Source: Nemertoderma westbladi (Eukaryota > Xenacoelomorpha > Nemertodermatida > Nemertodermatidae). From it: a stretch of DNA of 64,000 nt. The stretch is from contig JAUCBJ010000174.1 of NCBI GenBank assembly GCA_032718475.1, forward strand, positions 62,001 through 126,000, in the 5' to 3' direction. This document shows, one piece after another, positions 44,034-55,906 of the stretch (positions within the stretch are counted from its first letter, which is position 1; each line of letters starts with the position of its first letter). Made by a program: the position numbers and the translations under genes. The notes under the pieces were generated by a model, which was not told the origin of the DNA, made no database searches, and saw nothing but the letters and a program-made list of their open reading frames with translations.

Positions 44034-44384
44034 TCAGTGTAGTTCTAATGTCATCTTAGTAGACCTAAATGTCACTCCTCCGTGATCGCCCCAATAGATT
44101 CCTTCCCCGTAGTATCTACGCTCTGAATCAAAATCCCCGTTGAGGTTCGTCGTAGAATCCACGGTATGCCACCAACCGCCGGACCGCTCTATAGCCAACT
44201 CGGTGTTATCGGAATCATCATTGTCTTTGTCTCTTGTAGAGAACTTTTTCCCTTGAGCTGCCTTCATTCTATCACTCAGGGCAGAAGATTTACTATATTC
44301 TACGAAGTTAAACTTGTAATACGTATCTTCTGAATCAATCGTTACATACTTATAAGTAACCTTTTCGGTGTATGTATTTCCCAT
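44034..44384 (-). pseudogene. Fibrinogen C-terminal domain fragment
   Basis: The frame ends with the typical fibrinogen-domain sequence: KFSTRDKDNDDSDN (calcium-site region), SGGWWHTVDSTTNLNG, YYGEGIYWGDHGG and FRSTKMTLEL. The two cysteines that normally flank this part (before and after the WW) are absent, replaced by Thr/Glu and Val/Asp. Only about the last 115 of roughly 220 domain residues are present. The rest upstream is cut off by the TTAA element beginning at 44434, or lies on another exon. The frame has no internal stop. In animals such domains serve in secreted lectin-like defence proteins. Either an exon of a host gene or a broken copy is possible. Confidence 0.7.
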
Positions 44385-44433
44385 AGCCTTAATTGTTAAC
44401 TCGGTATTACTTGGCCTGCCCCCTCCCCCTTAA

Positions 44434-45677
44434 CCCTATTACCACTGGGGTGTTTTCACCATTAGCACCACTGGGGGGGGGGGCCGATTCGGCCCACCCA
44501 CTATATTTTTGTAGTCGTCTAATGAAATCCTACAAAATTTGGGCTGTTGGTGAAACAACTATAGATGAACACTACCAAATCTTAAAAAGTTAAAATTTCA
44601 TAAGCAGGGTCTCATAATTTTGATGAAAAATAAAAGTAGTCCCAGGACAAAATTACAAAATTTTTCGTTTTCTAAAAACTAATAGTGTGGCAGTGTTGGC
44701 TAGATTTAGTAGGTTTTTCAAGACGCTGAATCGAATGTGATTATATTCCACTTCCAAAAATTGAAGTGGATGCTATTTTTCGTGCACCTAAGAAGTGGGC
44801 GTGGTTGAAAAATTAGATATTCAGAAAATGCCCCTAATTTTTTTATTTCAACGCATCTTTATGGGTTTTCTGGGCCGCTGAATCGATTGAAAGTAATATA
44901 GAAGCCTGAAGACTGAGTGGTTCGCCATTTTTGGTGCACCAAAATTAGGGCGTGGCACTTCAAATTTTGAAAAATACGAGATTCGGAAAATAAACCAAAA
45001 TTGAAATTTTAACGAATTTATATAGGTTTTCCAGACCGCTGAATCGATTGAAAGTAATATAGAAGCCTGAAGACTTAGAATTTAGCCATTTTTTGAAATC
45101 AAAACTTTAGTGTTTTTTCCGAATAAATAAATTTTGAAAATTTGAAGTGCCACGCCCTAATTTTGGTGCACCAAAAATGGCGAACCACTAAGTCTTCAGG
45201 CTTCTATATTACTTTCAATCGATTCAGCGCTCCAGAAAACCTATAAAAATGCTTTGCAAATCGAAACTTTAGTGTATTTTCCGAATCTCGTATTTTTCAA
45301 AATTTGAAGTGCCACGCCCTAATTTTGGTGCTCCAAAAATGACGTACCACTACACTTACATACTTGTATAGAGCATTAGAGTGATCCAAACCAATAAAAA
45401 TAAATAAAAATAGCCCAAACACAAATAATTACTAAATCACAAATGACTTTGTAAAATTCGAAAATTTCAAAAAATTTGGTGCTGGAGACCAAATTTTGAG
45501 GTGACACCCACATCGAAAAGTAGAAATCCAATTGCAACGGCGTTTTTTGCAAAAGATGCGGCATTAAATTTGGCTAATTCTCACAAAAAATTGGGCCGGT
45601 ACGTAATGTGGTTGCATAGTTACAGCAACTAAAAACTAGGAAGGGGCCGATTCGGCCCCCCCCCAGTGCTAATAGGG
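44434..45677. mobile_element. piggyBac-type TTAA element B (non-autonomous)
   Basis: TTAA lies at 44430-44433 and 45678-45681. The ends are CCCTATTACCACTGGG and CCCAGTGCTAATAGGG, with a subterminal palindrome GGGCCGATTCGGCCC at both ends. The left end carries an extra roughly 25-base insertion before the palindrome. The interior contains monomers of about 163 bp centred on TTTTGGTGCACCAAAA, two in one direction (44860-45100) and two inverted (45120-45350). There is no coding region. Confidence 0.85.
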
Positions 45678-46194
45678 TTAATTAAAAGTTTCAACTTTTC
45701 CGTACGCCTGTGTTTATGGCAAACCCCCCAAAAAATTGTTATACTCCCTAGGTTTTGTTAGGCCTATTTTCGTTTTGAGAATGTTTTAAAAAAATTATGT
45801 ATTAATTTTGTTAAAGAATAGAGCCCTACAATAAAAAATTATTGTTCGAGAACATTATATATAAAATAATAATTAAAAATTATCATAAAAATAATAGAAT
45901 TATTTTTAATTGATTATTGTTTAAAACCATGTATTACAACATATTAATGTACAGTAGTAGGTAACACCCCCAAAATTGAACCTCGCATTTTGGTGTCTCT
46001 GAACCCTAAAATTGGGTGTAAACTATTTTTGTGCTACTAAACATCGTCTGCGTTGTTTAAGAATAGCCAAACCAAATATTATAAAAATTGGCCCCAAAAT
46101 GGGATAAAACCCGAAAACATCGACAAAAGGCGAAATTATCAACGAAGTAAAGTAAAAGTAAATTTTCTTCGGCCACTACACTGAAAAATCGTAC

Positions 46195-46350
46195 CAGTGG
46201 TTCTTTTTTAAAAAACCTCTGGTTTTCGAAAATAACCCCAGGTTAATTTGGTGAATTTTTGACCTGCGGTTAATTTCGAGGAACCAGAGTTTATCGATTC
46301 AAAGATAACCTGTGGTTAAATTTTATAAATTAAACCTCAGGTTGTTTTTC
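46195..46350. repeat. Cluster of AACC-N3-GGTT palindromic motifs
   Basis: AACCTCTGGTT, AACCCCAGGTT, GACCTGCGGTT, AACCAGAGTTT, AACCTGTGGTT and AACCTCAGGTT occur within 150 bases. The preceding CACTACACTGAAAAATCG could be an element end, but no partner was found. The surroundings (45682-46194 and 46351-48000) hold no recognised gene. Confidence 0.6.
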
Positions 46351-48015
46351 GTATATATTACCTTTTTAATTATCATGATTTACTTGCCTTTTTCTTACTG
46401 GTTTTTATCATCTTTTTCTTCAATACCAGTTTTTAATTTCCTTTTTTTTTCGTATTGGTTTTTCTTTCCATTTTTTTAAAATAATGCCTGGACTATCGCT
46501 AAGCAGCCTTATTGCTGCTCCGATTCGCCTCAGATTATACAATATTATTTAATCTCTTGATAAATTGGTATAATTACAGCATTATTATAGATAGATTTTC
46601 AGATTGCAGTAGCAGTACCGGTACTGCAGCAAAACTGCAGTTTACAAAAACCCGTTCAGCACTCTCGCAATGGACAATACATATGTAAAACAAATTGCAG
46701 ATGCGGCAGAATCATCAGTGAGAACTATCATGTTTAACTGTGCCATGAGGGAAGATGATATGATTTGTGCAGATTCTTTTGATGGGACAAATATGAAACA
46801 AGGATTTCAGTCTCTCTATGGCGCAGCTTTCGTAATTTACAGAAAACTGGTCTAATATTGGATTACGATATTTGTTCGAAATTTTGTAATGTTTGAGGTA
46901 CCGGTACTGAGCTGGAGCAGGAGGAATCTGTAGATCACGATTTGCGATAAATATCAATTTGGGAAATTGTGGTTTTTTATTGTGGTTCTTCATACCTCTT
47001 CCATCCGGTAGCCTAGGAGACCTTGGGCCACCCTGGCCATGACTGCCTGAAACATCCGAGTTCCTGAAGGAGATCGGGGCAAGTCTCCACTCTGTCACCC
47101 AGGAGCCCTGATCTCACTGCTTCCAAACCACAGAACCAATACTGTTGGCCTAATAGCCAAAGTATTGGCCTACCATGTACTGAACTGATATAGCATTAGA
47201 AGGGAACAGTAGTCAGCCCTATGTTTACAAAAGTAATTATGCTTACACTTAAAATCAAAGCAATAGTAATATAAATGCGGTTACAGTATGCTACCTGCCT
47301 TGCTGCCTTATAGGCCTAAACAAATATTAAGAAAAGTGGTCCGATCGCGTGATCGATCTACACATTCAGGCCATTAGCTATATATAAAATAACACAATAC
47401 ACAAACCCAGAACAGTAATAATGTACAGAATATTGTTGTTGGTTTGCTTATAGGCAGTGCAGGCATAACATGTAACCAAATGATAGCCAATAGTTTAGCC
47501 AATCAATGAAGGCTGCTGTAAAAGCTATCTGCCTGTGAGTCATTAGTAGCAGAGTGGAATTTATCTTCATAGGGCCTTCAAGAATGTAGAGAAGTTAACT
47601 AATATTGGTTAAGATGTATTACTGTAGGTTCTATTGGGAAATAGATTCTATAGGGAAATTCACTGATTGACAAAGGATTCGCTGGTCCACTAGGATACAG
47701 TGCTTTAGATCCACAATAATTTTTTTGTCCTTCGAATTAATTCATTATGTCCGCTGATTTTGTATTTTTATGTCCGCCAAAATTGCTACCGCTAATGCCA
47801 TTCTCAGGCTATTAGTATGGAGCAGTATATTGTAGGTAGCGAGATATATTGTAGGTAATGAGAGCCTTACAATTATACTGTATTATACTACAATAGATTT
47901 GGACTGAGATTCGGATTAGAGGAACGGTGGTTCTGAGTTAATCAACAATTGATTAATGTATCATAAGTAATAATGATTTGATTTTAAGGGATGTATTTTT
48001 ATAAAAATATTATGA

Positions 48016-48958
48016 AGTGTTTAGTGTTTATTCTTTATTACTTTACTGTATATGTGCGTTGTAGTTGTTGTGTACTGTTTATATTATACTGTATGTGCGA
48101 CGTATACGTATGTGTACTGTTTAGTGTTTAGTGTTTATACTTTATTATTTTACTGTATAAGTACGTTGTAGTTGTGTACTGTTTATCCATTTATATTATA
48201 CTGTATGTGCTTTGTATATGTGTTCTGTATAAATCTTTATACTTTATTATTTTACTGTATATGTGCGTTGAAGTTGTTGTGTACGGTGTATGCGTTTATA
48301 TTATACTGTATGTGCTTTGTATATGTGTAATGTTTAGTGTTTATACCTTATTATTATACTGTATATATGCGTTGCAGTTGTTGTGTACTGTGTATTCATT
48401 TATATTATACTGTATGTGCTTTGTATATGTGTAGGCCTACTGTTTAGGGTTTATACTTTATTATTATTCTGTACATGTGAGTTGTAGTTGTTGTATGTGC
48501 GCTGTAGTTGTTTATTCATTTATATTTTAATGTATTTGTTTTATCCATTTATACATTTCTATTGTAATGTATAATATGTGCTTTCTGTTTGTACAGTTAT
48601 TGTGTAATGTGTGTGTATGTGCGTTGTAGGTACAGTAGTGTGTAGTCTGTAGTGGTAGTTTATACATGTTTCATTATACTGTATATTTTTCCATTAATAG
48701 ATTTCAATTTTACTGTATATGTGCGTTCTATTTTTTGTATACTGTATAGTATATACTGCTAGGCCTATATACCGGTAACTTTGCTGTCCAGTGCCCAATA
48801 ATTAATACTTTTAAAATTTAGCATTGATAAAGATAGCCATTGGCTTACGAAACGTCTGCTAGGCCTAAGGGTACTATTTTTTCATACCTGTGGCTGACAG
48901 TCCTTCCTTTGTTTTATCTTTTAATATTTACTCGCCATATTCCCCAACATGATTTTTA
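48016..48958 (+). repeat. Left flanking repeat (pLTR) of the Penelope-like element
   Basis: Built of degenerate units (TGTATATGTGCGTTGTAG, TTGTGTACTGTTTATATTA) followed by a unique 3' part of about 350 bases shared with the right repeat. The open frames in the unit array (for example 48174-48434) result from the repeats. Confidence 0.85.
48819..48861 (+). ncRNA. Hammerhead-ribozyme-like fold in left pLTR
   Basis: Stem I strands TAGCA (48819-48823) and TGCTA (48857-48861) are exactly complementary. Between them lie TTGATAA in place of the core CTGATGA, a stem II with AGCC/GGCT around ATT, the invariant GAAA (48849-48852) and CGTC. Penelope-like elements are known to carry hammerhead ribozymes in these repeats, usually with GAAAC-GTC at this place. 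The two core changes (C3 to T, G8 to A) would be expected to stop catalysis. Confidence 0.6.
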
Positions 48959-51176
48959 ATTCATTTCTCGCCTTTGGACGGGCTACTAGATCTGCTGTTA
49001 ACGAATATGTTGGTTTGGGTAAAAAACTCACCCGAGTTCAATCCCATTCCTTCTTTCTACGCGACTGCCTTGAATGGAGCATTGTTCCTAAAGGTTTGCG
49101 TATTCCTGGTATTATTCCACAATCTCTGGATGAGTCGAAATGGTTACAACAAGCAGTTAAAGAGCGTGTTCATACCTTACGTCATAAAACCCATTCCGAT
49201 GTGTTCACCATTCGAGCGAGGAGAACCTCAATTTACGGTTTTATCTCTCAACGAGTACCCATTGAGCTTATTAATTTGTTGGAAGATCAAGCTCAACGCT
49301 CTTACTCCCTCCCGCGAGTTCAATAGGAGTCAAACTATTAAAGAGAAGAAGTTTAACGGTTTACTCATCGACCAAAACCTTACCTTTGCTCAACGTCGCG
49401 GTAATTGGAACCCACCATCAGACACTCAAACCGTCATTAACTTGTCGGAGACCCCTTTGAGTCTGGCCGAGTCACGTGCTTTGGCCCATGGACCTAAGTT
49501 CTCTTTGCCACCTAAGGAGAAGATCCCTGTTCTGGATCTCACAGCCGGATGCCAGCGGGCGGTTGAGTTGGCCACCTGGAATGCTAACCCGAACATTACC
49601 AGTGAGTCCATTCTCCATTTCCAGAATACCGCTGCTCAGATCATGACGAAGCTCTCTAAACTTTCCTCTTCAACTAATAAAGACCAACTGGAATTTAATT
49701 CGCCAATCTATAAATTGGCTAAGGATCGCAACCGGGTTTGTGTTAGTGCGGATAAAGCTCGAACCTTGGTGGTTCTCGACAGAAAGGATTATGAGGACAC
49801 TGTCACCCGTGATTTAAAACCTCATCTTTATGAGAGGCTACCAGCAGATCCCTCTCCCAAGTATGTTAAAACCTTCCGGAATTTATTACTAACAGCGCTC
49901 GCAGGACCCCCTACAACTTGCAGGAAATGTGATGATTGGCTAAAATCCGTTGACCCTGAACGACATCAACAGTACTGGAAGCTTCGCCTAACTCATGGTC
50001 GCGCTGCCCCGTTCTACGCCCTTGTGAAAACTCATAAATTCGATTGTCCACCACGTAATGAGGAGGAACGCAAGTTTTGGATTGATAATCTTAAACTGAG
50101 ACCTATTTGTCCAGGCTACCGAGGCGTTGACCGTAATATGAATCTACATTTAACGAAATGTCTTCAAATTCTCCCTAAACCTCGTATGTCTATTAGTAGC
50201 CCATTCGAGGTTCTCGATATCCTCAGAAACCACAACCACCTAGCTGGTTCCTGCATTTTATTATCCCTCCTAGATGTCACCGCCATGTTCCCTTCCATAC
50301 CGGTAGAGGAGGCTCTTCCGGTTATCCAAGAGCGACTTGAAGCTCACAGCAATGAATTGGTGGGGGTCTCAGCACTTTCGCCAACACAAGTCGTTGATTT
50401 TCTCAGTCTGTCTACTGATAATACTCACATTGTAGTTACGGTTGGTGGCGAGGAATGCTGGTATAGACAAAACGCGGGTTCGCTATGGGCAAAAGTTACT
50501 CTCCACCTGCCTCTGATCATTACATGGGCCATTGGGAGGAGGACTTGGAACTGAGGGCCGTCGATGTCGGAGGATGGATTGGGTTTATCTGTCGTTTCGC
50601 AGATTGGCTGCGTTCTTCGGTTCTCACGAATGTGTTTCAAATTGGGTTGACAGCCTAAACAGGAAACACCCCAATATCCAAGTTACTGTAGAGTTGGAAG
50701 TAAATAAAACCATTGCTTTTCTTGACATTCTTATTGAAAGGGGTAATGATTGCTTTATTACAAGGGTGTTTAGGAAGGCCTGTAATCATAACAAAACCAA
50801 ACACTTGCTTCCACCAGAACAAGTGTCTGGTGTTGTTTACTCCATTGTGTGCTCCTGTGGGGGTAGGTATGTGGGAGAGACCGATCAAGAGCTAAGTGAC
50901 AGAGTAGAACAACACCGCAAAGGATGGCAGCGCAGTTCCCAGAACTCAGCTTTCGGTTCCCATGGTAACTGCAACCCTGGTTTTGGTGATGTCAAGACCT
51001 TGGCCCACGTTACCAATACCAGAGCACGACTATTGGTTGAGTCTGCGTTCATTAGAACATATGGACGAAGAGAGACCATCATCTCGTCCCCAAACGATGA
51101 CTCAATCAATAGGAACTCAGGTACCATGTTATCCAGTTGCTGGCTTCCAGCGATCGTAAACGCGCTATCGGTTATC
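48949..51176 (+). pseudogene. Penelope-like RT / GIY-YIG polyprotein, frameshifted
   Basis: Frame one (48949-49326) is an N-terminal region. A shift near 49320 leads into the frame with the linker and RT: PFYALVKTHK, then LRPICPGYRG, then LLSLLDVTAMFPSIPVEEAL (motif A Asp near 50275). Near 50485 the frame shifts again, and the GxMGxxxSP-like segment and motif C follow. Motif C reads RFADW, lacking the second Asp of the usual DD. After another shift and a missing thumb segment come HPNIQVTVELEVNKTIAFLD and the GIY-YIG nuclease with a zinc-finger-like start (VVYSIVCSCGGRYVGET, 50830-50885). The stop is near 51177. In active elements the protein cuts DNA and copies RNA; this one is inactive. Confidence 0.9.
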
Positions 51177-51179
51177 TAA

Positions 51180-52576
51180 CTGTGCCTCTGTTTATTCATC
51201 TATATTATACTGTATGTGTGTTGTATATGTGTACTGTTTAGTGTTTATTCTTTATTACTTTACTGTATATGTGCGTTGTAGTTGTTGTGTACTGTTTATA
51301 TTATACTGTATGTGCGACGTATACGTATATGTGTACTGTTTAGTGTTTATTCTTTATTATTTTACTGTATATGTGCGTTGTAGTTGTTGTGTACTGTTTA
51401 TATTATACTGTATGTGCGTCGTATACGTATATGTGTACTGTTTATACATTATTATTTTACTGTATAAGTACGTTGTAGTTGTGTACTGTTTATCCATTTA
51501 TATTATACTGTATGTGCTTTGTATATGTGTTCTGTATAAATCTTTATACTTTATTATTTTACTGTATATGTGCGTTGTAGTTGTTGTGTACTGTTTATAT
51601 TATACTTACTGTATGTGCGTCGTATACGTATATGTGTACTGTTTAGTGTTTATTCTTTATTATTTTACTGTATATGTGCGTTGTAGTTGTTGTGTATTGT
51701 TTATATTATACTGTATGAGCGTCGTATACGTATACGTATATGTCTACTGTTTAGTGTTTAGTGTTTATACTTTATTATTTTACTGTATAAGTACGTTGTA
51801 GTTCTGTACTGTTTATCCATTTATATTATACTGTATGTGCTTTGTATATGTGTTCTGTATAAATCTTTATACTTTATTATTTTACTGTATATGTGCGTTG
51901 AAGTTGTTGTGTACGGTGTATGCGTTTATATTATATAATGTTTAGTGTTTATACCGTATTATTATACTGTATATATGCGTTGCAGTTGTTGTGTACTGTG
52001 TATTCATTTATATTATACTGTATGTGCTTTGTATATGTGTAGGCCTACTGTTTAGGGTTTATACTTTATTATTATTCTGTACATGTGAGTTGTAGTTGTT
52101 GTATGTGCGCTGTAGTTGTTTATTCATTTATATTTTAATGTATTTGTTTTAGCCATTTATACATTTCTATTGTAATGTATAATATGTGCTTTCTGTTTGT
52201 ACACTTATTTTATATTGTGTAATGTGTGTGTATGTGCGTTGTACGTACAGTAGTGTGTAGTCTGTAGTGGTAGTTTATACATGTTTCATTATACTGTATG
52301 TTTTTCCGTTAATAGATTTGAATTTTACTGTATATGTGCGTTCTATTTTTTGTATACTGTATAGTATATACTGCTAGGCCTATATACCGGTAACTTTGCT
52401 GTCCAGTGCCCAATAATTAATACTTTTAAAATTTAGCATTGATAAAGTTAACCATTGGCTTACGAAACGTCTGCTAGGCCTAATTACCTACTATTTTTTC
52501 ATACCTGTGGCTGACAGTCCTTCCTTTGTTTTATCTTTTAATATTTACTCGTCACATTCCCCAACATGATTTTTAA
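51180..52576 (+). repeat. Right flanking repeat (pLTR) of the Penelope-like element
   Basis: The same units as the left repeat, with about four tandem copies of a roughly 100-bp unit (51235-51780) that gives a long tyrosine- and cysteine-rich frame without meaning. The unique 3' part matches the left copy closely. Confidence 0.85.
52434..52476 (+). ncRNA. Hammerhead-ribozyme-like fold in right pLTR
   Basis: The same arrangement as at 48819-48861: TAGCA and TGCTA stem I, core TTGATAA, stem II, GAAACGTC. Stem II differs at two positions (GTTAACC in place of GATAGCC). Compared with the fixed 3' strand GGCTTAC, each copy keeps pairs that the other has lost. The ancestral stem was probably fully paired. 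Confidence 0.6.
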
Positions 52577-52895
52577 AACATTAAAGAGGTAATAACGGAA
52601 ATCAGTCAATGAGCTATATAGTATAAAATACAATTTTGTACATAAACGAAAACATATAAAATATTTTGTCACTAAAACATACTGAACTCATATAAATCAA
52701 CATAATTTAGTATATACACCCGGAAAAAAAGCATACTTTTAATTAAAAAAATCTACCGATAAGAGCATTTTGAAATCCGACTCAAGCATAATTTCCTGAA
52801 CCTGTCTGTTGGACGTCCTGTTTGTTTACATACATTTAAATCAATAACAATTATTATATGGAATGAAATACTTACATTAAATATATCATCGTATT

Positions 52896-53081
52896 CTAGC
52901 CAAGTTTAGGCTTTTTGGAAAATCCTCCCTCCTTGGTTTTGGGATTAAAACTTTTTGCCGGCGTTACAATGTGCATAATCCTAATCCTGGCCTTAAGGAA
53001 TCTACCCTCCACTAACGTCCTCCGCTGTATGAGAGTGAGCAGATCAACGATCTGCCTATGAGCAGCCATTCTCTGAAACAT
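52896..53081 (-). CDS. Small basic hypothetical peptide, possible exon
   Basis: A 61-codon frame, rich in Arg and Lys, reads MAAHRQIVDLLTLIQRRTL from its second Met. It is preceded on the minus strand by a pyrimidine-rich TATGTTTCAG at about 53071, a fair splice acceptor. No family is recognised, and chance is possible. The surroundings (52577-53390) are otherwise empty. Confidence 0.25.
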   Translation of the reverse strand: MFQRMAAHRQIVDLLTLIQRRTLVEGRFLKARIRIMHIVTPAKSFNPKTKEGGFSKKPKLG

Positions 53082-53399
53082 ACAATATTAAAAACATTAT
53101 CAAAGCTTTATCATACGATTACTGTTGTCACGTAACTTGTGTTTTGGCATGGTCACTGGTCAGCCCTGATTTTTTATTATGCTACATCAAAATTATCTAA
53201 ACGTTCTAAAAATTTTACCTACTAACACACATACAAAATTTCAAAAAAAATTACCAAGCCATTGCTGAGATATAAGCGTCCAAAGATTAGACTGACCGAC
53301 AGACAACATGAGTTTGAGATGGTACCCTTATGCTAAGCTCGCTAACTTACATGGCTCGCCCCACATACTGCATTGCCTACTTATTTGTCTTACTGTAGG

Positions 53400-53783
53400 T
53401 TGCGTATGCGGAGCATACGGCGTCCTCCTCTCCCACTTAACCTGTTGTCTTATCATGGCTGCCCTGACTTCCTCCCCCTCCAGGATATCCAAAGCCTCTG
53501 CCATCTCGTTCTCCGCCCCCACAAAGTTGTCGGAGTATATTACTGCGATCGTCCCACCTTTGCGGTCTCTGAACCTTTCTAGGGCATTGATGAATGCCAA
53601 TGCGGTTGCATCTTGGGCGAGTTCTATCCCTACCGCCCGCGTATTGTTACATACGAAGATAATGCCATAGCGCTTCTCTGTGTGCCGCATCACATTAATC
53701 TTTATCGGCCCGAACATGTCCACACCACAATGCGTGAATGGCGGGTCGTGCTGTCTCACCCTACTGGCCGGTAGTGGCACCAT
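53400..53783 (-). pseudogene. BEL2 integrase core, 3' truncated
   Basis: It contains GVDMFGPIKI (first Asp) and a weakened second motif VIYSDNFVGAENE (the TN is missing compared with YSDNGTNF in BEL1). It ends at ERRTPYAPHT. The rest of the frame to 53328 is unrelated flanking sequence. Catalysis is excluded because the Glu is missing. Confidence 0.8.
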
Positions 53784-53786
53784 CTC

Positions 53787-55071
53787 CTATATGGCCCGCT
53801 CCTTCTTCGTTCGTCGGCAGGTCTGGCACTGCCCCACTACCGCCTTTACCTTCTTCCTCAGCTGTTTGACCCAAAAGGTCCTTCGTATCTCCGTGAGGGT
53901 TCGGTTGGTGCCCCCGTGCAATATCGACTTATGAGAGTCCCAGATAATCTGGTGGACTATCGGCGATCCATTAGGGATGATGATGGGCTTTGGCGGAATG
54001 ATAATACTGTTGTTGTTCAACACCCTAGAGTTCATTACTAAGATCCCGTCATCATTGAGTTGTGGCGACAGCGCGATCAGCTCACTGTCCCGTCGGAGAT
54101 GCTGTTGTTTACCGACGCATTCCACCTCGTTGCCGTAATTCTTTCTCTGTTCGTAGCAGATAATGGCCTTGGCCGCTCCCTCCAGATCGATGGTTGTTCT
54201 AATTTTTACGTCTTTGCCGACTCCCTTGAGGAAATCCCCGAAGGCTCTCCAGTATGCCACTAACTTCTTGGTCTTGTACCAACTAGAGCTGTAGCTAAGG
54301 AGTTTGTCCGTCGGGTTATCGCATAGTTCTTCCGGTTTTGGTTGCACGTCCCTTATCTCCCTCACCATCTGGCTGTATATCTCTTCACTCTCTGAATCTC
54401 CTCCTTCTTCCTCTAATGTTACTTCCCCTGAGCCCGGGTCCACCTTCCTCATCGGCAGCCAGGCTGTCTTATCGTTCAGAAATTGCGGCCCGTGCTGCCA
54501 CAATACTTCCTTCTTCAGGAAAGTGTGGCGTGCCACGCCCCTCGATAACAAGTCCGCTGGGTTCTCGTCCGTTGGGCAGTAGTGCCACCTTTCCAATTCC
54601 GTCGTTGCCCTTATTTCGTCCACCCTATTTGCGACGAATATAGGGTATCTCGTCCTTTCGTTATGTAGCCAACCAAGCACTACCATGGAGTCCGTCCAGT
54701 AGTGTGTTTCCACTATGTTTGGAATAGCGTCCATCAAGTAGGCTGTGGCCCTAACTCCTAACCTCGCAGCTGTCAACTCGAGTTTCGGAACTGATGCTGA
54801 ATCTGGCGGCGTCAACTTCGCCTTGCTGAATGCGAGTCTGAGCTTGTGAGCCCCCTCTAGTTGTACTAAGTAGAGTGCCGCTCCGTATGCCTCTAATGGT
54901 GCATCGGAGAACATGTGTAGATCCAAATTCGTCATGTCCCCATCCGGGAAATACACGTGTGGCATGCTGTATGTTCCCATCTGCTCTAAACTCTCTGTCC
55001 ATTTGCGCCACTGCTTGCTGATCTCTTCCGGGACCTCTGTATCCCATTCCTCCTTTAGTTTGTATACTTTC
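53787..55071 (-). pseudogene. BEL2 RNase H and integrase zinc-binding region
   Basis: Open over about 430 codons. RNase H: DLHMFSDAPLEAYGAALYLV, LELTAARLGVRATAYL, HYWTDSMVVLGWL and WHYCPTDENPADLLSRG. After a linker comes the integrase zinc region (HKSILHGGTNRTL ... CQTC). The frame stays open into the TTAA element, so its first 30 codons (55169-55076) are not BEL sequence. It ends with a stop at 53787, where the integrase core continues in another frame. Confidence 0.85.
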
Positions 55072-55075
55072 TTAA

Positions 55076-55906
55076 CCCTATTCCACCTGGGGTTGGGCAG
55101 AATCTGCCCAACACTTTTTATTTTTAGAAATTCATGATGATGATTTTTATGTATTATTATGAAATTCATTGACTTTTCCTAGAATTTAATTGGCTTTCTG
55201 ATGGTAACAAAATATTTTTTTCATCATTTATACTTTTTGTGCTATGGTGTGTTTTTCATATCATAGTCACATTTTTTTATTATAATATCTTTATTAGCCT
55301 AACTACTAGAAAAGATAATCCCTGGTTGGATAGTTCCCCTGGTCAACAAGCTAGAATACAACCAATTACGGTCCAGGACATTCAGGTTGTAAAGTTAAAT
55401 TCAAACACGAGATTGTCTACTGCTTGGATTAGTACACATCAATCACATTATTTTTTAATAACAAAATACTAAACTGACAGATAAGCAAGCAATAAGTCTA
55501 CTAGGATAAAACAACAACCACCAATGAAACCAGTATATTCCTAATGTAATACAGCAGACATAAACAGAGGTGAATAAATCTATTCAATAACAGCACCCCT
55601 GCAAGCAAAATTTTCACTTGGGATGTCTGGCAGAGTTAGGCAGACATTGGTGTTGGGAGGAGTATTATCTCATCTTTTTACTATAATGGGTTATCTTCAT
55701 GAAAATTAATTTATATGGATATATTATTTAAAATTATGAATATATAAAACTCAGAACAGATTCATTATATATTTTTCAATAAACCTGCGAAAATTTGGAA
55801 AGTTTTGATAAAATTATCATTACTTTTTAGTGTATAATAAACTGTTGGGCATATTATGCCCAACCCCAGGTGGAATCTCGGACAAAAGAGCCCAGGTGGA
55901 ATAGGG
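55076..55906. mobile_element. piggyBac-type TTAA element C (non-autonomous)
   Basis: TTAA lies at 55072-55075 and 55907-55910. The ends are CCCTATTCCACCTGGG and CCCAGGTGGAATAGGG. The subterminal palindromes are TTGGGCAGAATCTGCCCAA on the left and TTGGGCATATTATGCCCAA on the right. The right end has a duplicated AGGTGGAAT segment. The corresponding site in BEL1 (about 26941-26950) reads CTTCTTCAGTATTTG without an insertion, which confirms the event. Confidence 0.85.

Larger units (their letters stand above)
48016..52576 (+). mobile_element. Penelope-like retroelement with flanking direct repeats
   Basis: A coding region with Penelope-type RT and a GIY-YIG endonuclease (48949-51176) is flanked by long direct repeats (about 48016-48958 and 51180-52576). 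Both repeats end with the same segment (..TATTTACTCG...CCCCAACATGATTTTTAA). This flanking-repeat structure is normal for Penelope-like elements. The right repeat contains more copies of an internal unit of about 100 bp. Confidence 0.85.

Noticed and set aside
46715-47098. 127-residue ORF on the minus strand
   Set aside because: The composition is irregular, there is no motif, and it overlaps another short frame. There is no evidence of coding.
51214-51801. 195-residue Tyr/Cys/Val-rich ORF
   Set aside because: It is produced by tandem units of the Penelope-like flanking repeat. The same applies to 48174-48434.
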